A stretch of DNA of 64,000 bases from Polyrhizophydium stewartii (lineage: Eukaryota; Chytridiomycota; Chytridiomycetes; Rhizophydiales). Both the position numbers and the translations under genes were made by a program. Location: positions 4,057-68,056 of the forward strand of contig JADGIZ010000001.1 in assembly GCA_027604665.1 (NCBI GenBank), read 5' to 3'. Positions 13,291-26,360 of the stretch are shown in pieces. How positions within the stretch are numbered: position 1 is the first letter of the stretch; each line of letters begins with the position of its first letter. The notes beneath the pieces were generated by a model. That model saw nothing but the letters and a program-made list of their open reading frames with translations. It did not search any database and was not told the DNA's origin.

Positions 13291-14634
13291 AGGACCCTAT
13301 AAGAGTTTGATCTTTTGAGGGTGCCGTGCGGAGCCGCACCCGGCACCATTCTAGAGCCGCCCCCTTCACAGGGGGCAATCCATTCCTAGCAATCAATCCA
13401 TACGCGACGGAGTCGCTCCAAACCTGCAGAACAGTGAGGTTTTGGGTCGCTGCGCGTCAAATCGACGCAGCCTACAATGATTTTCACACCTTTTGCAGTT
13501 GCGGTCGCGCCCCCCTCGAGGGTGCGGGGCAGACCCATAAATATGAAGAACAATCACCATCTGCTGCATTTCTAGCTTACTAATTCTCAAATAATTCTGA
13601 AATCAACTATAATTCAAAGATTCAACTCTTCCTCACTGAGGTCAACCTCCTCTATTCAAGAGCAATTCCTAGCGATCACGCAACAAAACGATCCAGATTC
13701 GATCAGAGGTTTTAGTTATTTGAGATATTATTACAACTGATATAATATAGAGCAGGTTACCAGCTCAAGGTAGGAAATAGTAGCAGAAAATAGCCCCCCT
13801 CGAACAGACAGGATCGTTCTCTACAATGATCAACCCACAGATAAAAATCCAAGTTAAAAGGAGAATCACTTTAGTAGTGGCGAACGAACAAGTTAGCCTA
13901 GAAACATAGAAGGAACATATCCAAGTCCCGTAAGGCATAGCTAGACTATGAGTAGAACCAAGATTTGAATAAAGAGCGAAAAGTACTGTGAAGGAAAGCT
14001 GAAAAGGTTCATTATAATGATAAGTCCATGGAAACTGGTTGTTGGCAGCGTAAGCTTTTAAATGAAGCAAGCGTTTACCCCCTTTTGCATAAGGGGCCTG
14101 CAACTTTATTCCCTTAAAAAGAGAGACCTAGTGAATGCGAAGTAGAATTATAGGAATAAGACCCGAAACCAGATGATCTAGGCAAGGCCAGGTAAAGATA
14201 TAAATTAATGTATATTGGACCGAACAGGTGGCTGTTGCAATAGCCTCTGATGAGCTTTGTCTTGGAGTGAAAGACTAATCGTATCTGGAGATAGCTAAGC
14301 TATTGAAGTAGCATTGTGAAGGTATCTTACTCTTTATAGGTGGATTAACGGTCTGCTTGACTATTATCTTCAAGCTTAACCTTAAATATCTAAACAGTGT
14401 CTATCTGAAGTACAATTTGTTATTGAAGTCAAAATGTAACAAGTTCTGGTGCCGAAGGACTCTGGTCTTCCTAATTGGCCTACCACGAAGCAGAGCCTAA
14501 TGAAACTAGAAAATGTTATTAGACTATGCAAATATGTCGATGGCCCTCTTATTGTATGTTACCAGCTCATATGGCGCAGTTCGCCTAAAGGCTCCATCCT
14601 AACCTAAATCTGTATTATAGTTTTCATTATCATA
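13291..14634 (-). other. 448-codon frame without TAA (minus strand), probably fortuitous
   Basis: If TAG and TGA are sense, this minus frame has no stop for 448 codons. The segment 13765-14634 is AT-rich and reads like SSSEAIATATCSVQYTLIYI and TTKVILLLTWIFICGLII. Its low-coordinate end (13291-13540) reads straight through GC hairpins, which cannot be protein. There are few methionines, no family match and no conserved start. With one stop codon and six frames over 64 kb, such a run can occur by chance, so it is recorded but not called a gene. Confidence 0.15.
13320..13530. repeat. Dense GC-hairpin region
   Basis: Holds GTGCCGTGCGGAG..GGCACC, CCGCCCCC..GGGGGC, GCGACGGAGTCGC and CGCCCCCCTCGAGGGTGCGGG, among others. 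Confidence 0.7.
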
Positions 14635-14739
14635 TTAAAAAGCTTCATTGAAGCTTCACTTAATATATTTTCTAGTCTGAGCGCCAGGTCGCTATGCGAC
14701 TCCACTAACAAATGAATTGACTATTTTACTGGTATTACT

Positions 14740-14812
14740 TGGAGCCGTGGCTAGCCTCCGCCCGGATCTCTTAAGAGATCCGGGGGCCTACGTCGCGACC
14801 GCTCCGCTGCGG
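14740..14812. repeat. Nested GC-hairpin cluster
   Basis: GCCTCCGCCCGGATCTCTTAAGAGATCCGG and ACCGCTCCGCTGCGG-type modules; a relative of the end of the 47663-47858 cluster, which carries the same CGGATCTCTTAAGAGATCCG hairpin. Confidence 0.75.
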
Positions 14813-15394
14813 CTGTGATTGAGGATTTTGGGATAAGTTTATCCTGTTTATTATTCAGTTTTTAGCCCTATTCCGAGCGTCCTTAGCTCATTAATCTTAT
14901 ATGTCCGTTCATTACTGTATGTGATTATTAGCATAGTATAGTGCTTAATTGTTGTTTAGATGGCGGTCAACGCCTAAAAAGAATCGATCTTCGATCGATG
15001 ATAGTAAAAACATCTACGAATTAAAGTACCAACGAAGAAAACCACTAAATTGAAAAGCTTGATCTTTATGTCCTTTCTTGTTTATTTTAGGTTCTTCTAC
15101 TAATGAGCAGCGAGATAAGTCGTCAATTCCTTTATCTAAGTCATTGTGTGGTGATGGTTTAATAAACTTCCAAAGTTAGCATGTGAGTTTGAGCGTCCCT
15201 TAGCTCCCTATATTGACCATTAGATGGTGTTCATCGCTAGTCGCCAAAGAATGGCCACCCTACGGGTATGGGCTGAATTGCTGTCGCTCCGGGAACCTCC
15301 GAAAATAAGAATGAGGGTCTTGTTTGATTTTGTCAGCTAACTGGTTGATTAGATGGTCTAAATAGCAGAATATCGCCGCACCACCAAACGCAAA

Positions 15395-15600
15395 GCTGAC
15401 CAATCACGCAGCCGCCGCGACGCGGATCGGGCCCTCACCGCCCCCTGTGAAGGGGGCGGCTCTAAACTATCAAAATGAAGCCGCGGCGGATGCCGCTCCA
15501 CAACTTTATAGAACTTGATCGCGTCGCGTCAGCTCGCGCCTAGCGACGCCACTTCAAATCGAGTCGCGACGGAGTCGCTCCAATCTATCGCTGCGTTGCT
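15395..15600. repeat. Run of GC-hairpin elements
   Basis: CACCGCCCCCTGTGAAGGGG, GCCGCGGCGGATGCCGC, GCGTCAGCTCGCGCCTAGCG and GCGACGGAGTCGCTCC in succession. Confidence 0.7.
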
Positions 15601-15851
15601 GCTACTTATTACCGCAGATACAGTTTATAGCCTAAAACCCACAAGTAAGAGGCCCTAATCGAAAAAGACACCCCGATTCTTTAGAGAGGTAGATATTATC
15701 TAATAAGAGATAGATCCCAACCCAATTAGATTAAGAATTGATACAGATAATTAATTGGATCCAGAAGGGTAGATTTCCCATCCTACAGATAATATATCAA
15801 ACTTAGGATAAAATAGTAATTAAATGTAGGTTTAGATACGCTAGATAATTA

Positions 15852-16010
15852 ATGAATTGTAACTTAAAGAAGGATAGAAAACAAGAATTTATACAAAAAT
15901 ATGGTGAAGATATACCCATCAATATATTAGAAGGTTAGGTACCCAATCCTACAGATCTAGATAACTTTGCATTAAAAGGATTTGGAATCTTATAGAAAAA
16001 CTTTAATTAA
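15852..16010 (+). CDS. Unrecognised 52-codon frame
   Basis: It starts with ATG and reads DRKQEFIQKYGEDIPINILE, with TAG codons in EG-L-VPNPTDLDNFALKG and GIL-L-KNFN, ending at TAA. It precedes the 16.2-16.7 kb frame in another register. No family recognised. Confidence 0.2.
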
Positions 16011-16339
16011 CTGTATCCTATGAATAACACTACCTTCATATCCTATTTAAAGGGTAAATATCCCTAGAGTTTAAAGAGAACCTAAGTTAAATTGTCTACT
16101 GATGAACTAGTATAGAATGATTTACTATAATAGATCTTATATTATGCTAAATTGGCTATTGATCTTTAGTAATAAAAATCAAACCTAATAAAGGATCCAA
16201 TTGACATATCTATCTGTACCCTGCAGGCTATCCTAGACTTATCGCGAAGCTTGACAAGATCCATTGTGATTTTAGAAACAATCTCATATTTCCAGGTTCT
16301 TTTACATAGGATGTACTATAACTTATTACACCCCCCTAA

Positions 16340-16708
16340 ATATTGGTTTATATGGGAACCCTTGGTTCTTAGGTTGGATTAATTAGTTTCCATAATTTTC
16401 CTTTAGATATAATTCCAATGTTATTTCTTATAAGCTTCTGATCCTTTATTGGAAAATACAGTATTTGTATCCGTAGTAAATTAGAACCAATAAACTAGAG
16501 ATCTGCTGGTAATCTTTTCCAATTTGTTATAGATAGAAATGAAAGACAAGAACATAATAAATGTATAGGAGGACACTCCGATTAGGTCTCCCAACTTAAT
16601 TGAATTATATTAGAGACAATTTTGTTAAATACAAATTCTGTATTGGATACTCACTAGGCTACCCTATCTATACCTTATTTCTTAATTATCCCATCAGGAT
16701 CTTTATAA
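16340..16708 (+). CDS. Unrecognised frame in hairpin-free block
   Basis: A 122-codon frame free of TAA, with four TAG and two TGA codons. It reads LISFHNFPLDIIPMLFLISF then WSFIGKYSICIRSKLEPINL and SAGNLFQFVIDRNERQEHNK. The 56 codons just upstream (16151-16318), in the same frame but separated by two TAA, also look protein-like (LYPAGYPRLIAKLDKIHCDF). I do not recognise the family. It is either a decayed plasmid or intron gene, or a chance frame. Confidence 0.25.
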
Positions 16709-17525
16709 AATGTTATGCTGGATAAGCAGGTATTAATTCATAAGGAGGCTGAAGACATATACCCGATTAGCATCATTTAACAATAATCTGAGAAGTCTAG
16801 GTTATATATCATATTATTTTACATTAGAAGATCCCTTAATTAAAGTATGATACCATTCTAATACTGGGCTATTCTATTTATGTCTCCCCATTTAATTCTC
16901 TTCTTATACAAATTATATATAATTGATTTTACCTCTCCATATAGAACCATATGGAAGGTCTATCTAAATAAGAGAAAGAGAATATAGGATCTAAGAGGGT
17001 GTATACAATACCTCCCCTATCTTTTATAGAGAAGTACCAGTATAAATAGTTTATTGAATCTGGAAGAAAGAATTGGTTACCCTAAGATATAAGGTTTAAC
17101 CTCTAGATTCATTGATAGATCCGTATCAGAAGCTTAACATTTTCTAATAAATAAATATTCTTCTAGAAAAAGGCTATAACCGATTTTTGAAATTCCAAAA
17201 TCTTAACTGTCTTACCTGAACAATCTAGATAAGTGGTATTAAAGATTATCAAAGAGTGAACCTCAACGATTCTAGTAAAATCCAATTATAATCTGCGGGG
17301 AGGCGATCTCAAGATCGCTTCTGAGTTAAATTAGATCCACAAATTTATACATATTTAACAATTTAGGTTGAACCATTTTTAGGACTATTGGGGATATCAC
17401 ATATAAAGTCCATATCAAGAGTTGTACTATATCTCGCTCATGCTCCATGCAATTTGCATATGCGTACCCAATTTACTAGTAATAAAAATGAGATCTGGAA
17501 TTAAGGTAATAAAAACTATTATGAA

Positions 17526-20500
17526 CAGAGTCAGTGGAGGCGGTTGAACATTTAGCCTACCTTAGGTGGGCGCACGCGTGCTCCAGAAAAAGTCAGCATG
17601 TTCGCCACATCAGGGTCTGTGTCAATCTCATTTTAAAGAACCCATCTGCTTGCCGCGACGGAGTCGCTCCAAATGGAGCAACTCGGCGCCCGGTTTTCAC
17701 AAATTCGATCTTTTTTATCTTTTAAACTCAAAGAATAGTCTAAACACAAAGTAACCTAAACTTGCTGTAATCTAAACTTGTTAGCTCAACCAAAGGATAA
17801 CTTCTTTTATTGTAATCTAATCACAGGGTATTATTCAGATAGAAGAATCTCAAGACAAGAGTAGGATCAACACTAAAAGCAGATTAAGTTATAAGAGCTT
17901 TACAAGTATTAACAGCTAAGATAAAGTAGTCGATCATAAGATCGAGGTTCTTGAAGGTTTATACAAGAAATTAGCAGCTATCCTTAAGGTACTCATCTGT
18001 GCTAGATCTTAGTAAATTAGTCTGTACATTTAGATCGCGACGCCCCCGAAGGGGGCCCGCTCCCTTGAGGAGCGGTGCTTGACAGTTCTGTTTAGTTGAA
18101 GTACGTAGGTGTGTTAGTTTCTTAGAGTTATTTAAATCTCTTGCTTCTTATGCTGAATTAATGTTAAACTTAAAAGACAACCTACTAAAAGAGGAGCTCG
18201 ATAAGAACTGTACACTACAAGGAGTAAGACAGAGTCAAGGAGATTTAGGTTATCTTCTAATTAACTGGGCTAAGCATCTAAAATATCTTTAGTTAGGTGC
18301 TGCGCTACGCGCAGCCGGTACCGGCAAATCTTCATTTTATACAAGTTATCATTTCAGAGATATTGGGTGTTACTGAATCTATGCCTATGTGGCTATGAGA
18401 CCTCATTTAAGATATAGTAAAATATAGGAACTATCCCTAAGGTCTCATATAACCCTAAAGTTCTATTACACATTCCCTTTAACCTTTGCAAGGTTCGATC
18501 TTGAAGATGGTCTTAATCGATCGTAGATCGATGGTCTTTTAGTTCTTCTTGCCACTACGCTGATCATCTTCGATGATCCAATAGCTCCTTCTTATTTCTA
18601 TTTTACCTTTCCTAGTTTGTTTTGTACCTTTATACAGACCTTAGAGGTCCTTCTAATACTCTAAAAAGTTGGAGTTTCTCCACTCTAATACTATTAGACC
18701 TCTAGAATATATTGATTAACATTAATCCGTAGTTCGTAATTGATCTAAATACTCCCGAGAACCGCCTGCAGCTTCAACTAGTTGATTTAGATAGATACAT
18801 CTAGAACATTTGAGGTAACTCATGTACATGAGTGGCTTAAAATTAAAAGCTACTACACTTATAAGATGTAATAAATTTATAAGCTTGGGTATGACTACAA
18901 TTACTCTTAGGATAGAAATAATAACTACTACCTCTATGCTAACTATCAGATACTGGAATATTCTCTCTGACACCATGAATTCCTAATATAGTATGATTTT
19001 GCTTTCTCTCTTCTCTTCTTTTATCAACAGTCATCTATTTAGATTTAATCTTAAGTGAGTTACCCAAATTAGTTCGTAAGGAATTGGGTCTCTGAGTTTT
19101 CTCCTATTGCAAATTGGCCCCGAATTCCCGCTACGCGGCAATTCTCAAAATATTGATTGATCTTCATCAACTTATCAACTAGAAATTGGATTTTCCCCGA
19201 TTATAGAAAAGGTTTAATCCTCATAACAATTCTAATTATATTGGCAACTACAGAATCATTGATTATTAAAACTACGGGTCCTCAAGGGACCCTATACAGG
19301 ATTAGGTAACTACTACAAACATGAGAGCGTTTGATATACATGGGAAATCATGTGTTTCCTTAGATATGCTAGTACTACTTCTGGTAGGCCACCGCAGGTG
19401 GCCCTATTTATAAAGTTGGATGAGGAGGAGCTAACTTAAATCTATTAGAGCTCCTCCTCCTAAATAGATTTTAATCTACCTACACGATTCTTCTCCACTA
19501 GAACCCTCCATCGAAGATGGGGGGTGCCACTCATTAGAATGGTTTTAATTAAATTAACAAGGTACACCCTTTCTAGTTCTTAGAGCGGCTCCTAGCGACA
19601 ATTTAGGAAACATTTAGGATTTATACAATTTGAGTGGTTGAATTGCAAATAACCAAACTTACCTTAGGGCTGAATAGTGCGACTACTTTATGATCTTAAT
19701 AAACAACTCCTAGAAGTTATCAGATTCAGATCTTCTGTTATAATTGAAGGGATCAATTAGTTAGTATAATAGGTAAGTAATAACTGTAATATAAACATAG
19801 ATATCTTCTGCTACAGTAACCATAATTGGAGCTCTTGGAGAAGCCAGAATAGGTTGGCTCAGATACTTAAGCAGCTACGCAATTATTATTAAATGGATCC
19901 GAAACAATTTCGATTCAATATTTGCATTATCATAGGTTCAGAATGAGATTATCAGAACGCTAACCTAAACTAGTTTTTGAATTAACTTGGAGCGACTCCG
20001 TCGCGGATTTTTTTCTGTTATAATGAAAGAGGTAGCTACAACCAAAGGTCACTTATAGATAACACCCACGGGGGGTGGTGGCTCAGCCCGCATTGCCGGT
20101 ATTTCTCGTGGATTACCTTTATATTCTAGGTCTTTATTTGTAAACACATTTTGACCTTCAGACAATTAGCTTATCGATCAACTCTGTAATAGTTTCATCA
20201 GATGATTTCTATAAATATGCATAATTATATTAAAGAATTACCTCCATTAACCTTCCTTTTACATAACCAGTTTGAGTATAGCCTTAACTAAATAGTGAAA
20301 CCACATTTGGAATTCTTGTTGGTGGCCAACTAGTTGTAGCCCAATCGTTGTTTTAACAAGACAATATCAATATGATTTACTTAAGGTACTATAGAGACAA
20401 TACGGAAAGCAATCGTAGGTTGCTCTTGAAGTGGTGGAGCCTACGCCGCAACACGATTTAAGCTAAAGTCTTAACTAGACAGAATATTGCCACAGGATAA

Positions 20501-22324
20501 TATTTAGGGACTTTTGGGTTCGTAATTAAAACTAATATTAGAAATCGATCGAAAATCTCGTAGTTATCTGGTCTGTATTAATAGTGCAAATTCAACTATA
20601 AACATTCCAATTAGAACAAATCCCTGATTTGTTCACTACTTTTAGGATTAAACCCATCGCACTTGAGTTCTATTTTCACCTTATAGCTATTACACGGGAG
20701 CTCTGCTGAATTGTAACACCAATAAGATTATTGTGTAACTAAGTGAAGGTCAGAAAGTAGCAATGTTTATTTAGCTCTATACTTTTTCCTAGAGCAATTG
20801 CATTACTTCATCTTCATACAGCCGGTTTTGATACAATAACTAGAATTACAGTTATAATAGCATGGATAGCACTAACGAGATAATTAACTTAATTTACAAA
20901 CTAACTCTATGGAGGGATAGAACCAATTTACCTAATGATGTGATAGAGAAAGGATCGAGGTTTAGCATCTATTATAAGAACTGATTAGAACGATCTTAGA
21001 TCATGAAGCAAGCAATCCTCTGGCCTTCTATAAATTCGGGTAAACGAATTCCCGCCTCCGTCGCTAGGAGGCGGCAATTCTATCATGCATACTTAAATCA
21101 TCTTCTTTGAGAGGAAGTAGAAGAACCAATAAATGGAGAATGCCAAATTGGCAAGAATATTTTATCCTCGTAGTTGCTAAGGAATTTAGCTTTAATAATC
21201 AGCACGAGTAATTGAACAATAGCTTTAACACATATGTAACTCCCTTCGACCCATCGCCTCCAATGGAGGCTAGTTGATGGGCTATCTGGATTAAATGAGT
21301 AGGCTATCTCAAGACTCTAACAGAAAGCCCAGTCTAAACGTCGGGTACCATTTTGACTAGCTAACGGACAAGGACCTTCTGAGAATGAAGAGATGAATTT
21401 TGTTTAGAAATTGAATTCTAGCCTTCTTGATTATCTCCCAGTCTTCAGCTCATCTACCTTATACCATAAGACTAACACGTATATAGCACCTCATTACTAA
21501 ACCTATTTGCCTTGAGCTTGCTTCAAAAGAATTAATGATAACAGAAGATCTAAATGTATGCGACTGCCTGATTACAGTAAAGGTTGACAATAGGATTTAT
21601 GACTAAGCCTCTCGAGAAGCGCGATTCGTTTAGGAGGAGGTTTCCGAAACCTCGAAAGGTTGCGAAGTTTCTAGAAATTAGATTCATTTGTTTACTATTA
21701 ACCGCGTAGCATAAATAACCCCCCCTTTGGTCGGCGTTATTTTCAAATCTGCGAAGCCGCCCCCCCCCCGCCAATTAGCTTAGACTTTTTGGGCTGGGGG
21801 CTGGCCTATTTTCTAAGCATGGCATCATCCTGCACCAGGCGGTTGGATGATTTGGTGATCGGCTAACCGCGCAACCGCGCACTTTATGGAGCTGAATTGG
21901 CGACCGCTACAAAACAGCGGCCAAATTATTAAAACTGCGGACACTAATTAACCATTTGGGGGACTCAAATCATCAACAGCGGCTGGTCGCAATACCTTCC
22001 TACCTTTATCTCTTAAGATTTTAGTTATATTACGGTTTTATCTTAACTCAAGGTACCTAAATAAGTTTATTTGTCAAGTTGAGGTTGACAGTTAGTATCT
22101 TCAGTATCAAATGCGTGGGTCTGTAATTCTAATTGATAATTGACGCCATAACTCTGACTATTATTTATGTTACACCCCTTACCTTACTCATGAGACTATT
22201 CATCCGAGACCTGCCATTTAGCCAATATTTCAATGTTTTAATGAATTTATAAAAAGACTAAACCTTATTGGTACTACATAGAATTTAGGCCAAGATCTAA
22301 ACGAGTAATTAGAGCAGAATCCGA
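17526..22324. other. Intergenic, no gene recognised
   Basis: GC hairpins at 17653-17690, 18034-18078, 19120-19145, 20050-20090, 21050-21075 and 21240-21275. A C11 run lies at about 21760. The GGTCC hairpin repeat recurs at 19273-19303. The minus frame 18722-18976 is open but matches nothing. Confidence 0.5.
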
Positions 22325-22405
22325 CCCAGGATCCCCCCCAGGTAGGGGGGCTCGGCCCCCGGCCGAGGAGCCCCCGGTGGCTCCGGGGGTAACCAGATCG
22401 CGCTT
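22325..22405. repeat. GC hairpins (CCCCCC/GGGGGG type)
   Basis: CCCCCCAGGTAGGGGGGC, CGGCCCCCGGCCGAGG and GCCCCCGGTGGCTCCGGGGG in a row. Confidence 0.7.
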
Positions 22406-22544
22406 CGCGCATAATTGTACAGCGATGGTGGTTGTGTAACCAGCGGAGCCTCTCAGTAGACCGTCACCGGTTGCTTTTGCGTCAGCCTTAAACCCACGGT
22501 CAATGGCTTAGTTTTGAGCTTACATGTTCAGCATGGGTTTGTGT

Positions 22545-22636
22545 CCGCTCTTAGTCGCTAGGTCGCGACGTAGGGCGAAGCCCGGTCGCGGAGTGACCGG
22601 AGCCTTGTAAAGGCTCCTACGTCACGTCCGCCGCTC
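22545..22636. repeat. Nested GC-hairpin cluster
   Basis: Contains GGGCGAAGCCC, CCGGAGCCTTGTAAAGGCTC and GCGGAGTGACCG modules shared with 32855-33022, 44650-44724, 47663-47858 and 53755-53838. Confidence 0.8.
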
Positions 22637-24443
22637 CCAATACCTTATAATTAGCCTTTGATATTGAGGTCAGCAGATCTGCTATTATGGTTGAAATCGG
22701 TCTATCTAAGATTTAGTCTTTGTGATCTGACTATTCACTTTGTCATCTAGGTTATCCCATATGCCATGAAGTGTATCTTTAAGCAATAAACATAGGATCA
22801 TACTTTCTTAATAGCTCGAATTATTTATACTAAATGTTTACCTTCCAAGGGTTAGTCCTAGCCCCTTTCTATTAGTCCAATTACAGCCATTGCTGCCTCC
22901 TTATAGTCAAGCTTAATCATCTGGCCAATATGGACACCTTACAGATGTTATTTTGTCCTGTTATAATATTGTTATTTATTTTATTATAAGCGCTGAATCT
23001 ATTTATGAATTCATGAGGGTTTCCTCTTTTAATATGGCTTCTCTTTTAGATTAGGAATAATCTAACTGTTATATACAATAATTTTGGATAATTCTCTTCC
23101 TCTGATATTGTTTCATAAATAAATTAAATATAATTAATCCTGTACGTAAGTCAAATAATAAAGTAGAGCGATGTTAGTGCTCCTAAGTCAAATTATCATT
23201 AATAGGTATCTATATAAGGGGTGAATTAATTAATGAATGAATATACACAGGGAGGAATACATAAGAAGGTGGTTGAAGTTACTTGGCGATCATGACTGAT
23301 CAGGTATTTACACTTACTTAGAAATATAATCTAATTAAAAATTTAATAATTTATTTATACAAAGTATAGCAAGATAAACACATTTAACTATGGATCTATT
23401 TTACTAAGAATCAACAAGATTAAGTAGGTGATGGGTCAATATTTCAATTGTATTAGGTTCACTTACCAAGATGCTTAATATCCTGAATAGATTGGAAGTG
23501 TAGCGAGTAACGTCGAGCGAACGTTGTAAAGAGAGCAAAGAGCGCAGTGCATTAAGCAAGCTTGTAGTGAACGACCCTATCAAAACTGGAACGTAACGAG
23601 ATGGAATTGAATGAAGTATTAAATAAAGAGACATTGACTAATATACAACATTAGAATTTTAACAACTGGATCATATCTGATCAGCATCTTGGAAACTATC
23701 CGACGACGGATGAAATTAGTAGTGAATAACGGCTGGAGATTAGTAAGAGAGCTAGAGCATTTGTAACCTTCTTTAATCTCAGTGGGGCCGAAGCAGTCGT
23801 CAACAACACCTTCAGCGCTGCGCGAAACTTAGTCAATTTATCTTCGAGTCGCTGTCCGACGATCAACACCCTGAATGGTCAATACAAGGCAAAATTACTA
23901 ACTAGATTAAGCCCAGAAATTAATATCACTGATGAATTGAACCGTCAAATATATTAAAAGATGCACTTGCATAAAGTGTCTAACATATTAATTGCCCTAT
24001 CTTTCTTTGCATGTAATTTATCTTTCTATGTAGCTGGTCTTTATAGAACGAGTTAATATTTCCCTATATAGTGCTTAGGTTTTATAATAATTAAGGGTAC
24101 CCTTTGCCTTTAGATGATTGAGATTAAACTAGTATCTAATTCAATGCCAATATAGAGCTAATAATTAGCTAATTTAGTGACGGACTTAAAGGACCGGAGA
24201 GGTTGGATATAATGAGCAGGTTGACGGTCAATTGATTCCATTCCATTTGAAATAAAAACTCATAGGTTGAATTTACTAAATTACCCAGATGAAGTAGAAC
24301 TATTACTACTTCTATATTCATTATCATAATTGAATCTCACTTTTTTAGTAGGTAAAAATGTAATCAGCTATTTTATAGAATTCATAAGTAGGACCTTGCT
24401 ACTAAAATTGATTAAATAAGTCCATTGTACTAATTACAAAGAC
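22637..24443. other. Intergenic, no gene recognised
   Basis: Mostly AT-rich. 23490-23590 and 23700-23900 are richer in GC and contain stems such as AACGTCGAGCGAACGTT. The sequence GTGCATTAAGCAAGCT at 23536 nearly recurs at 52418, but I cannot define an element. No coding frame supported. Confidence 0.4.
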
Positions 24444-24715
24444 ACCCCCCCCGGGAGCCACCCTGGGGCGCTTCGCCCCCCTGGGGGCGGCGATCGGGGT
24501 CCAATTTCTCCTTAAGCAACCACCCGGGTGGCTCCGGGGATAACTCTAGGGTGGGTTTGGCAACCGGAGTCGTCGAGGTGCCATCAATGGCGCTGGGCAT
24601 GTTGTTCGCCGCGCGGCCACCGCCGCCGCACGAAATTGTAACCGGGCGCTTTTCGCCGATTCTAAATCCGCGTACCCGATCACCCGGAGGAGCATGTAGT
24701 TCGCCGATTAGTGAT
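24444..24715. other. GC-rich island of unknown origin
   Basis: About 270 bp of clearly higher GC content than the flanks. It begins with a C8 run and has CTGGGGCGCTTCGCCCC and CCACCCGGGTGGCTCCGGGG stems. The second half (24590-24715) is not a simple hairpin chain, and both strands read open across it. Some words (TTCGCCG) recur at 26225 and 26350. Neither protein frame resembles a known family. Confidence 0.5.
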
Positions 24716-25055
24716 TCTATCAAAAATACCTTTTGGGTTCTAAAGATCCATTTATGCATGATGCTACTTTAATCAATAGAAGCAATATAATGGATTAGAT
24801 TTAGTTAGAACTTACTGAGTATATACGATAGATACTCTGATTCACCCAACTTAGATAATCTCAAATTTATAAAGAATAGCCCCATCAAAAAGCGCTGAGT
24901 TGATTCTATAATAAACCTGGGGCTGGTATTCTAAAGATATATATTGTATGAAACCTTAATTGCTACTACCGTGTATTACTCATAATTTATATAAAAGGTG
25001 CAGGATTAACTATTATCATTGGTACGGATAGTCTAAAATACAATTAGGTTATTAA

Positions 25056-25199
25056 TGGCATAGTTGATCTCAATTTCCTAATGTGCCTAAAGCAATTGGC
25101 TCTTCTACAGGATCCATATAAATCATGATTGCAGTCACAGATTCCAAACTAATAAGATATGGTCCATCAATCTTCATCTTGCACTTTATAAGCTATTAA
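25056..25199 (+). pseudogene. Possible upstream nad4-like relic
   Basis: The plus frame reads HSWSQFPNVPKAIGSSTGSI, a TAA, then IMIAVTDSKLIRYG. It weakly resembles the nad4 segment HLWLPEAHVEAPTSGSVLLA..LLKLGTYG, in the right order relative to the 27.5-kb piece on the same strand. The match is weak and the 2.3 kb between the two is not nad4. Confidence 0.2.
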
Positions 25200-26169
25200 T
25201 TCAAATAATATGAGTAGCTACCTAGATTTTTATAAGCCATATAATATAGACATACCCATGCTAGGATTCTTATAAACTAAAATTGGCTAAGCTTAACCGC
25301 TTAATTTAATACGGGAAATGGAAACCTTAGTTAGATTCAATAATGTAATGGCTATATACCAACTGAATACTTATATAAAAGAGTTACGGTTATATCCTCC
25401 GTGCTATATAACAGCTAAAGTATGAATATATATAATTGACCAATTTGATCGCCGGCCAATCGCAGAGTTGCGCTACACAACCCACGTAGTTAAACCGGCA
25501 AGCTCATACCTATTCCATTAAATCAGGACACTTCTAGTAGTTTTTATAGAAATTTGAAGTTCAACATGTCGATATATTAATAAACTTCATCTAATGCAAT
25601 AATAGACCACCCAGGAAAGGATGGACCTCATCACAAAGACTAAATAGAAGATTCTTTCAATTAGCTTATCTCTAATTGGAGTCATTTAGCCCCTACGATA
25701 TATTCCCCTTTTGATAGACTCAATTTGAGCATGCCCAATTCGTGTTATTATATTCGCAGAGAATAATATGGTACTCTACCGTGATTTTATAGGAAATATT
25801 CTACTATTGATTTCTTTAACAGCTTATGCTTTATCTATATGGGCTAATTGATTGAATAAAAGTCGGATAAGCAGAAGCACTAGTAAAGGAACCTGCTATT
25901 ATAGGTGGCACTTAACACCAATGGTAATAGCAAGCTATTGTAGTTAATCCTAAGTAATTAAAATAGAGAGGAAGATTATAGGATCAACCATAAATAGAAC
26001 TTCAAATCATTGCATGTAATGGTAATACTTGTTGAGGCGTAGGCTAGATTAATGTAAATCGGGTTGTACCATAATCTTTCTCCAAAAGCAATGGATTAAA
26101 GCCGATGCACCCACATAACCTGAAAAGGATACCTAGGTATAGCAATCTATGCCGCATTTGAAGACCAAT

Positions 26170-26360
26170 AGGATTAATCCCCAAGGTTGGGGGCTGAGCC
26201 CCCGGTTGCTCCTGGGTCAATGAAGTTCGCCTATAGGCGCATGGAGGGTCCGCAAAGATCGGACGATTGCGTCTAGTGAAACCTGAATAGCGCGGATTTC
26301 TATTGCGCGCGGAGGCGCGGTCCGTCCAGCGGCCCCCCGAAATAGAGTTCGCCGCTCCAG
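26170..26360. repeat. GC-hairpin chain
   Basis: CCCCAAGGTTGGGG, GGGCTGAGCCC, GCCTATAGGC and CGCGCGGAGGCGCGG stems. Confidence 0.6.

Larger units (their letters stand above)
15600..17525. other. Hairpin-free, TAG-rich AT block I
   Basis: Unlike its surroundings this ~1.9-kb block is almost free of GC hairpins and rich in in-frame TAG. It holds the short frames at 15852-16010 and 16151-16708, and other pieces interrupted by TAA. It resembles the block at 39740-41090 in style. Probably decayed protein-coding DNA, for example of an integrated plasmid. Confidence 0.4.

Noticed and set aside
13393..13590. Open frames on both strands between hairpins
   Set aside because: They consist largely of palindromic GC modules.
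15119..15135. TCGTCAATTCCTTTAT resembles the complement of the small-subunit rRNA word AAAGGAATTGACG
   Set aside because: The flanks show none of the neighbouring 16S landmarks (CCACATGCTCC, GGGTATCTAATCC) in order, so it is taken as a chance match.
24430..24772. Overlapping open frames on both strands across the GC island
   Set aside because: Openness follows from high GC content; neither translation resembles a protein family.
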